From NCBI GenBank assembly GCA_027023665.1, contig JALVUY010000228.1:1-6381 (forward strand): a stretch of 6,381 nt of DNA, read 5' to 3'. Made by a program: the position numbers and the translations under genes. A model generated the notes under the pieces. That model was not told where the DNA came from, did no database searches, and saw nothing but the letters and a program-made list of their open reading frames with translations. Source of the DNA: Methanocaldococcaceae archaeon (lineage in GTDB: Archaea; AGJL01; Methanococci; Methanococcales; Methanocaldococcaceae). This document shows, piece after piece, positions 1-6,381 of this stretch. Position 1 is the stretch's first letter. Each line of letters starts with the position of its first letter.

Positions 1-1
1 A

Positions 2-661
2 TTTTTAATAGGGATAATAATTGGATTCTTAGTAAATGGTTATTATGTTAGAGTTATGAGAACAACAGTTGAGGGTTCTAATGAATTACCAGAGTGGAGT
101 AATATTACTGATTTACTTATAAGAGGATTTCTATATGCTGTTGGAGTTTTTATATTATTGGTTATATTCTTGCTACCGTTGATTATACTTCTAATAATTG
201 GGGCATATTATGTAATTACACAGCATAATATAGGAAATGGATTAATTTTATTGTTTGCTTCATTAGTTATAAGTATCCCATTCTTTATTGCCTTTGTATT
301 CTATGCCCCCCTCGCAGAGGTTAATTACTCAGTTAAGGGATTTTTAGGATTTTTTGAGTTTAAAAGGATATTTAGATTAATGTCAATAAAGTATATTATT
401 CTGGTAATTCTTATTATGGTAATAACTTTCATAATAGATATGGTGATTTATTCATTTTTTGCCTTCATAAAGTATATGTTTTTATTTTCTTCGATAAAAT
501 ACTCACCATATAATTTAACATCTACTTTATCGATGCCAATGCTTATAGTTGATTTAATTTCCTATAGTGTCGCTGGATTTGTAGGATTCTTTATGTCCCT
601 TTTTTCAAAAAGAGCTTATTCTTTATACTACAAAGACAAAGTTGAAGAAAATATTTCATAA
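2..661 (+). CDS. DUF4013-type polytopic membrane protein, 5' end outside the window
   Basis: The reading frame is open from base 2, so the gene begins upstream of the window. The ATG at 56 is an internal Met, not the start. The residues before it (FLIGIIIGFLV, then NGYYVRV) align directly with residues 67 onward of the next gene's product, so roughly 66 N-terminal residues are missing and 219 are visible. The protein is mostly hydrophobic helices. Between them lie two strongly conserved polar stretches: GYYVRVMRTTVEGSN followed by LPEW, and LAEVNYSVKGF followed by FEFKRIFRLMS. The C-terminus carries FSKRAYSLYYKDK. The LPEW-containing stretch and overall layout fit the archaeal DUF4013 membrane family, which has no known biochemical function. 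The clustered Arg/Lys suggests these loops face the cytoplasm (inference). The gene is a tandem paralogue of the gene at 750. Family assignment is moderately sure; function is unknown. Confidence 0.85.
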   Translation, partial: FLIGIIIGFLVNGYYVRVMRTTVEGSNELPEWSNITDLLIRGFLYAVGVFILLVIFLLPLIILLIIGAYYVITQHNIGNGLILLFASLVISIPFFIAFVFYAPLAEVNYSVKGFLGFFEFKRIFRLMSIKYIILVILIMVITFIIDMVIYSFFAFIKYMFLFSSIKYSPYNLTSTLSMPMLIVDLISYSVAGFVGFFMSLFSKRAYSLYYKDKVEENIS

Positions 662-680
662 ATTTTTACTTTTTAATTTT
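662..680 (+). terminator. T-rich tracts after the first membrane gene, possible archaeal terminator
   Basis: Immediately after the TAA stop come three T runs: T5 at 663-667, T5 at 670-674 and T4 at 677-680. Archaeal RNA polymerase commonly terminates at such runs without a hairpin. In DNA this AT-rich the call is weak. The two paralogues could equally be co-transcribed. Confidence 0.35.
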
Positions 681-749
681 AATTATAAATTGCAAAAAGG
701 ATATAAATTTGAAAATATTTAAAATATTAAAAAATTTGGAGGATGAATT
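681..749 (+). promoter_or_regulatory. Promoter candidate and ribosome site of the second DUF4013 gene
   Basis: Two TATA-like elements are visible: AATTATAAAT at 681-690 and ATATAAATTT at 701-710. The second is preceded by an A-rich, G-ending stretch that could serve as a BRE. A start site about 25 bp downstream of the second box would leave a leader of about 20 nt. That leader contains a strong ribosome site, GGAGG at 738-742, 7 nt before the ATG at 750. The ribosome site is clear and fixes the start codon. The choice of TATA box is inference. Confidence 0.55.
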
Positions 750-1595
750 ATGAGAAAATTAGAGGACTATATTTCAGACGCATTTAGATATGCTTTCTCA
801 GATATAAAAAAAGGATTAGTTGGAGGTTTATTATATGCCATATCTGGGGCGTTGAGTGTCTTTGTATCAATAGTTATTGAACCAGGAATGATGGGAGGAG
901 TCTACTTAGAAAAATTTACGACTCTTTTAATACTATCATCTATCGGGTTTTTGATTGGTTTAATAGTTGGATTTTTAGTAGATGGTTATTATGTTAGAGT
1001 TATGAAAACAACAGTTGAAGGTTCCAATACTTTGCCAGAATGGAATAATATAACTGATTTACTTATAAAAGGATTTTTATATACGATTGGAACATTTATC
1101 TTAGGAATTATTTTTATGTTACCGTTGATTATTTTGTTTATTATTGGGTTATTTGGTATGTTTATAGACATTAGTGGAGTTATTGGCTTATCACTGTTAT
1201 TAATTTCGTTACTGTTAATGATACCATTAATTATTCTCCTTATATTATATTCATATCTCGCAGAGGTTAATTTTTCTGTTAAAGGATTCTTTGGATTTTT
1301 TGAGTTTAAAAGGATATTTAAGTTAATGTCTTTAAAATATGTTGTTTTGGTTATTATAGTCATTCTCATAACTTTAATAGTTGAACTTATCGTAATATCT
1401 CCATTCCTTATACTCTATATTCTATATGCGGCACAGACACCTTCATTTTATTATGAATACATTCCCTCAATAACAATGATTATTGCTAAATTAATTTTAA
1501 CAATTGTTTCCAGTTTTGTTGGATTTTTTATGGAGTTATTTTCAAAGAGAGCAATTGCCCTATATTATAAAGACAAAATTGAAGAATTAAAATAA
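750..1595 (+). CDS. DUF4013-type polytopic membrane protein (281 aa)
   Basis: This is a complete gene with a strong GGAGG ribosome site 7 nt before the ATG. The N-terminus (MRKLEDYISDAFRYAFSDIK) is a soluble amphipathic stretch. By eye about six hydrophobic segments follow: residues 22-44, 57-79, 108-138, 143-169, 197-228 and 241-263. Conserved polar blocks lie at 79-98 (GYYVRV, TTVEGS, LPEW) and 170-194 (LAEVNFSVKGF, FEFKRIFKLMS). The tail is FSKRAIALYYKDK. These blocks are almost identical to those of the upstream paralogue, while the hydrophobic segments and the loop near 228-240 have drifted. This fits the archaeal DUF4013 family of unknown function. The protein should sit in the cytoplasmic membrane, with the Lys/Arg-rich blocks probably on the cytoplasmic side (inference). 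No catalytic motif, cofactor site or transporter signature was recognised. Confidence 0.9.
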   Translation: MRKLEDYISDAFRYAFSDIKKGLVGGLLYAISGALSVFVSIVIEPGMMGGVYLEKFTTLLILSSIGFLIGLIVGFLVDGYYVRVMKTTVEGSNTLPEWNNITDLLIKGFLYTIGTFILGIIFMLPLIILFIIGLFGMFIDISGVIGLSLLLISLLLMIPLIILLILYSYLAEVNFSVKGFFGFFEFKRIFKLMSLKYVVLVIIVILITLIVELIVISPFLILYILYAAQTPSFYYEYIPSITMIIAKLILTIVSSFVGFFMELFSKRAIALYYKDKIEELK

Positions 1596-1628
1596 AAATA
1601 ATCAATATAAAATAATAAAAAACAACTT
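1596..1628 (-). terminator. Short convergent spacer with T runs on the minus strand
   Basis: This 33-bp spacer separates two convergent stop codons. Read on the minus strand, downstream of the hydrolase gene, it contains T6 (1622 to 1617) and further T-rich stretches interrupted by single A residues. That matches the simple T-tract termination of archaea. On the plus strand it is A-rich, so the membrane gene's transcript has no T tract here and probably reads into the hydrolase gene on the antisense strand (inference). Confidence 0.4.
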
Positions 1629-2537
1629 TTAACCAAATTTAAGATTATATAAATATTCAGCCAAATTGAAAATAAATTCTTTATTTTTTAAATTATCTAT
1701 CCATTTTTTTGGGATATTTTTAAAACCAAAGTATGCTCCAGATATTGCTCCATACATAGAGGCTAAACTGTCAGTATCTCCTCCAGCATTTATGCATTTA
1801 ATCATTCCCTCTTTAAAATCGTTAGTTAATAGATATGTCCCTATAACTGAGGGAACTACTTCTCTCGATAAAACACCAGTTCCAAAGTAGTTATAAAGTG
1901 AATCAATATCATCAAATTCTTTAATCTTTAATACTCTTTTAGCAAAATCTTTGTCAATGTCTTTTATAAAATTATAGCATTCATCCAACAAATCAAAATC
2001 TTTTTTATCTTTTAGTGCATTACTTACAAAAAACGCAATTGCCAAAGAGCCAGCAATTGCCTCCTTATTATTGTGGGTTATCTTTGAAACTTTTATAACC
2101 TCTTCTTTTAATTTCTCTAAGTTGTCATAAAATAAAATAGCTATTGGATATACTCTCATAGATGCTCCACATGTTGAACTATCTATTCCAGAAAAATCGT
2201 TATTTTTTAATTTTTCAATTGCCTTTAAAGAAGTTAATCCAATGTGAGGAGGATTTTTATTACCCCATTCTATTAAATATTCTGCAAATTTTTTTATATC
2301 AACTCCTTCTTTAGTTAAACTTTTGATAATAAAAATTGCCTGCTCTGTATCATCAGTCCACTCTCCTTTTTCACATTTTCCTGCTAAATAATTTTTTGGC
2401 TCAACATAGTCATCTACAACTTCATAAATCTTTTTTATCTCCTCTTTTTTTAATCCTTCAGTAGCCATTCCTAAGGCATCTCCAATAACAGCCCCAAAAA
2501 CGCAACCAAATACTTTATCTTTCATCATCTTATTCAT
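1629..2537 (-). CDS. ADP-ribosylglycohydrolase family protein (DraG/ARH-like, 302 aa)
   Basis: The protein belongs to the ADP-ribosyl-[dinitrogen reductase] hydrolase / ARH family, all-alpha enzymes that use two Mg ions to remove ADP-ribose from proteins or other acceptors. Family motifs appear in order. IGDALGM is at 18-24 and EWTDDTEQA at 59-67, where the TDD supplies metal ligands. [10 protein letters not shown] is at 124-133, THNNKEA at 154-160, and [10 protein letters not shown] at 251-260, the C-terminal metal-binding DxDS. All key acidic residues are present, so an active enzyme is likely. Length is normal for the family. The start is uncertain. I chose the Met at 2537, which gives [11 protein letters not shown] leading into the conserved core. 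An in-frame ATG at 2549 would add four residues (MVGT), but neither start has a strong ribosome site. A 9-codon leader ORF ends across the 2537 start (ATGA overlap). The gene is divergent from the TIM-barrel gene. The substrate is unknown; no nitrogenase or DraT gene is visible. Confidence 0.9.
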   Translation of the reverse strand: MNKMMKDKVFGCVFGAVIGDALGMATEGLKKEEIKKIYEVVDDYVEPKNYLAGKCEKGEWTDDTEQAIFIIKSLTKEGVDIKKFAEYLIEWGNKNPPHIGLTSLKAIEKLKNNDFSGIDSSTCGASMRVYPIAILFYDNLEKLKEEVIKVSKITHNNKEAIAGSLAIAFFVSNALKDKKDFDLLDECYNFIKDIDKDFAKRVLKIKEFDDIDSLYNYFGTGVLSREVVPSVIGTYLLTNDFKEGMIKCINAGGDTDSLASMYGAISGAYFGFKNIPKKWIDNLKNKEFIFNLAEYLYNLKFG

Positions 2538-2563
2538 AGTCCCAACCATACATTATTATACAT
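2534..2563 (-). CDS. Possible 9-codon leader ORF coupled to the hydrolase gene
   Basis: On the minus strand an ATG at 2563 follows the site GGTGG (2572 to 2568). This is better placed than any site for the hydrolase itself. It encodes MYNNVWLGL, then a TGA at 2536-2534 that overlaps the hydrolase ATG at 2537 as ATGA. That is the usual arrangement for translational coupling or leader-peptide control. The alternative is that transcription starts too close to the gene to include the ORF. A TATA element at 2583-2590 would place the start site near 2562. It is visible in sequence but may be chance. Confidence 0.25.
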   Translation of the reverse strand: MYNNVWLGL

Positions 2564-2626
2564 TTATCCACCATATTGTATTATTATAATTAAAAATATT
2601 TATTAAAAATATTTTAGGTGAATATT
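2564..2626. promoter_or_regulatory. Divergent promoter region: symmetric TATA element, 12-bp direct repeat, GGTGA ribosome site
   Basis: The palindrome ATTATAAT at 2583-2590 could serve as TATA box in both directions. Spacing of about 25 bp predicts plus-strand initiation near 2612 and minus-strand initiation near 2562, both compatible with short leaders. Between the box and the plus-strand gene, TTAAAAATATTT occurs at 2590-2601 and again at 2603-2614, a 13-bp period. It covers the predicted start site, where a repressor could act. The plus-strand ribosome site GGTGA at 2617-2621 lies 5 nt before the ATG at 2627. The promoter and operator roles are inference. Confidence 0.5.
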
Positions 2627-4560
<1,934 letters not shown>

Positions 4561-4580
4561 TGTTTATCATCATCAATTAA

Positions 4581-4662
4581 CAAAATTTATAAATCAATAC
4601 AATTTCCAAAATAATTTATAAGTAAAAAATTAAAAATTACAAAAATGCGAGGCATGAGATTT
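4581..4662 (+). promoter_or_regulatory. gor promoter and leader
   Basis: The best TATA box is AATTTATAAG at 4613-4622, with an A-rich element upstream (CCAAAATAA from 4606) as possible BRE. A second box, AATTTATAAAT, lies at 4584-4594. Initiation about 25 bp after the first box falls near 4643. That gives a leader of about 20 nt holding GAGG at 4649-4652, 10 nt before the ATG at 4663. In-frame ATGs at 4645 and 4654 lie at or before this site, so 4663 is preferred. Confidence 0.5.
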
Positions 4663-6381
4663 ATGAAAAATGCTCTAATAAATGCTACAACCAAAAAGTT
4701 TGAAATTATAGAGAAAAATATTTTACCAATAGATTGGGGATTATATTGGCACAATAAATTTGAGACATGGAAGTATGATGTCTATGATGAAAAAAATGTC
4801 TTTTGTTTTGGAATTGGAGGATTGCCAGTAATCGGAGGGCATAGATTAATATTTTCTTTTAGATCTCCACTCTGGGATGGGTTCTATTTTTCATCAATGG
4901 GTGGAGCGGGATATCAGTTTAAAAATACTGGACTAAACAATGTAGGTATTATAGGAAGATGTGAAAAGCCATCATTTTTAGTTATAGAGAATGAAGGACA
5001 ATTAAAAATTGATTTTATTGAAGTTAAAGAGGATTTAAAGACAGTTTATGAAGTTAGTGAATATGCATTAGAACTTTATAAAGATAAGAATATGAGGAGT
5101 GTAGTTGTTGGAGAGGCAGCAAAAAGAACAAATATGGGAGGTTTATTTTCTCAAACTGTTAGAAATGGTAAATTTGTTGAAGGTTCAGAAGACTGGGCTG
5201 CAAGAGGAGGGGGAGGCTCTGTTTTATATAGAGCTCACAACATCATTGGAATTATATTCTTTGGTGATGGAAAGGAAGATAAAGAAAAAAAAGAAAAGGC
5301 TAAAGAAATTATTGAAAATTACTATAAAAAGCCAATGAGTAAAGTCGTATTAGAACATACTAAAAAATATAGATATAATGATGAAACGAAAACTGGAGGA
5401 ACCTTTGGAAACAACTGGCTTTTATATAAAGAAAAAGTTCCAATATTTAATTGGAGGATGCCATATATTAGTAAAGAGGACAGAAAAAAAATCTTAGAGA
5501 AGATATTAAAATACTATCTTGAAACTTTCAACAAAGAGAGTATAGAAACTAAAAAATGGACTAACTGTGGAGAACCTTGTCCAGTTCTATGTAAAAAATA
5601 TAGAAATAGAAATAAGGTTGATTATGAACCATATGCAGCAAATGGAACATTATTAGGGATCTTTGATTTATATGAGACTGATAAAGTTACAAAAACTGTA
5701 GATGAGTTGGGATTTGATGCTATAGAGATAGGAAATTTAATTGCATGGGTATTTGAACTTTTAGATGTAGGATTATTAAAAGAAGAGGAATTAAAGATAA
5801 AAAAACCAATATTTGACTATAAAAAAATTATTGATAGAAGTGATGAAGACATTAAAGAAATATCTAAGCATAATGCAGAGCAGGCTGTAAAATTTTTATA
5901 CAATTTAGTTAGAGAAGAAAATGAAATCTACAAAATTTTATCATTTGGAAAAAGAAAGGCATCAAGGATATTAAATGAAAAATATAAAGATAGAGTTAAT
6001 AAAGTTGGAAAAAAATTCAACGACTTAGCTGCTTATATCCCATTTGGTAACTGGGGAGAGATAGCTCCAAATCTATACTGGACTCCTGGATTCTTTATCC
6101 CTATGGTTGTTCAGGGAAGATATCTAACCTACTACAAACCAGAATTTAACGAGCCAGAAAAATTGGCAGAGTTAATTGTTGATAGTATAAAATTAGAACT
6201 ACCAATAGAAAACTTAGGAATTTGTAGATTCCATAGAAAATGGTTAAAACCTATATTAAATGAATTAACTAAAGAACTTTTAGGCATAGAGAATATTGTA
6301 GAAGATTCTTTAAAGTTATATAGAGACATCTGTGAATACAATAAAAAATTAGGATATCCTGTTAAAATAGAAAGTGAGAGA
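4663..6381 (+). CDS. gor: Tungsten-dependent glyceraldehyde-3-phosphate:ferredoxin oxidoreductase, 3' end outside the window
   Basis: GAPOR is an aldehyde:ferredoxin oxidoreductase-family enzyme with a tungsten-bis-pterin site and one 4Fe-4S cluster. It oxidises glyceraldehyde-3-phosphate to 3-phosphoglycerate and reduces ferredoxin, in the cytoplasm. From base 4663, 573 codons run open to the edge with no stop. Related GAPORs are about 620-650 aa, so a short C-terminal part is missing. The sequence follows Pyrococcus furiosus GAPOR as I recall it: GSHRLVFFFRSP-like at 58-69, MGGAGYQFKN (79-88), GSEDWAARGG (174-183), TGGTFG (244-249), WTNCGEPCPVLCKK (299-312), YEPYAANG (321-328), DELGFDAIE (347-355) and CRFHR (521-525). 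Cluster ligands are Cys302, Cys306, Cys310 and Cys521. The CX3CX3C spacing is that of GAPOR, not the CX2CX3C of AOR. The neighbouring wtpA fits the tungsten need. ATGs at 4645 and 4654 would add six or three residues. In methanogens the enzyme is thought to serve glycolytic carbon use rather than methanogenesis. Confidence 0.92.
   Translation, partial: MKNALINATTKKFEIIEKNILPIDWGLYWHNKFETWKYDVYDEKNVFCFGIGGLPVIGGHRLIFSFRSPLWDGFYFSSMGGAGYQFKNTGLNNVGIIGRCEKPSFLVIENEGQLKIDFIEVKEDLKTVYEVSEYALELYKDKNMRSVVVGEAAKRTNMGGLFSQTVRNGKFVEGSEDWAARGGGGSVLYRAHNIIGIIFFGDGKEDKEKKEKAKEIIENYYKKPMSKVVLEHTKKYRYNDETKTGGTFGNNWLLYKEKVPIFNWRMPYISKEDRKKILEKILKYYLETFNKESIETKKWTNCGEPCPVLCKKYRNRNKVDYEPYAANGTLLGIFDLYETDKVTKTVDELGFDAIEIGNLIAWVFELLDVGLLKEEELKIKKPIFDYKKIIDRSDEDIKEISKHNAEQAVKFLYNLVREENEIYKILSFGKRKASRILNEKYKDRVNKVGKKFNDLAAYIPFGNWGEIAPNLYWTPGFFIPMVVQGRYLTYYKPEFNEPEKLAELIVDSIKLELPIENLGICRFHRKWLKPILNELTKELLGIENIVEDSLKLYRDICEYNKKLGYPVKIESER

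Larger units (their letters stand above)
347..1320 (+). repeat. Tandem gene duplication with exact nucleotide matches of 24 and 28 bp
   Basis: The two DUF4013 genes share a long block of homology (2-658 against 948-1592). Within it, 36-59 equals 982-1005 exactly (24 bp, encoding GYYVRV and flanks), and 347-374 equals 1293-1320 exactly (28 bp, encoding GFFEFKRIF). Other parts are diverged, including synonymous changes just beside the matches. This is coding duplication, not an insertion element: there are no terminal repeats or transposase. The span given runs from the first copy of the 28-bp match to the end of the second. Confidence 0.7.

Noticed and set aside
56..661. Start of the first membrane gene at the ATG at 56
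   Set aside because: The frame is open to base 2, and the upstream residues align with the paralogue, so 56 is an internal Met.
989..1369. 126-codon minus-strand frame inside the second membrane gene
   Set aside because: It is antisense to a clearly conserved coding region, rich in Ile/Asn as expected for a complementary frame, and matches no family.
1666..1890. Small frame opposite the hydrolase gene
   Set aside because: It lies opposite the conserved DxDS region of the hydrolase and has no ribosome site.
2618..2626. GTG at 2618 as start of the TIM-barrel gene
   Set aside because: It is part of the GGTGA ribosome site of the ATG at 2627, and the added residues precede the first barrel strand (MKIGVST).
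5105..5338. 77-codon plus-strand frame inside gor
   Set aside because: It lies out of frame within a highly conserved part of gor; its composition is low-complexity Lys/Leu.
6132..6341. 69-codon minus-strand frame inside gor
   Set aside because: It is antisense to the conserved CRFHR region of gor and has no ribosome site or family match.

Overview
The window looks like chromosomal DNA from a hyperthermophilic methanogen of the Methanocaldococcales, close to Methanocaldococcus jannaschii. It is very AT-rich, and the genes favour AGA for Arg and ATA for Ile. Starts are preceded by GGTGA or GGAGG ribosome sites a few bases downstream of archaeal TATA-like elements. The encoded proteins match families typical of that genus. 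The species assignment is inference from recognised protein sequence; no search was run.

Layout, left to right. (1) Two tandem plus-strand genes for paralogous polytopic membrane proteins of the DUF4013 type. The first is cut by the left edge. (2) A minus-strand ADP-ribosylglycohydrolase (DraG/ARH-like) gene, convergent with the second membrane gene, with a possible 9-codon leader ORF at its start. (3) Divergent from it, across a short AT-only promoter region with a symmetric TATA element and a 12-bp direct repeat, a plus-strand TIM-barrel protein of the AP endonuclease 2 / xylose isomerase-like superfamily. (4) Convergent with it and overlapping by 4 bp at the stop codons, a minus-strand wtpA gene for the tungstate/molybdate-binding lipoprotein of an ABC importer. 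(5) Divergent from wtpA across a 192-bp promoter region, a plus-strand gene (gor) for a tungsten-dependent glyceraldehyde-3-phosphate:ferredoxin oxidoreductase. It runs off the right edge without a stop codon, with 573 codons present.

The clearest functional unit is wtpA/gor. A tungstate-capturing surface protein lies back to back with an enzyme that needs a tungsten-pterin cofactor. GAPOR oxidises glyceraldehyde-3-phosphate to 3-phosphoglycerate with ferredoxin as acceptor. The transporter's permease and ATPase genes are not in the window. The DUF4013 pair, the hydrolase and the TIM-barrel protein have no demonstrated link to tungsten. No tRNA, rRNA, CRISPR array, transposase or GC-rich (candidate ncRNA) patch was seen. 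I see no strong case for a wholly undescribed system. The best leads are the leader ORF coupled to the hydrolase start, the repeat elements in the two divergent promoter regions, and the metal-site TIM-barrel enzyme of unknown substrate.
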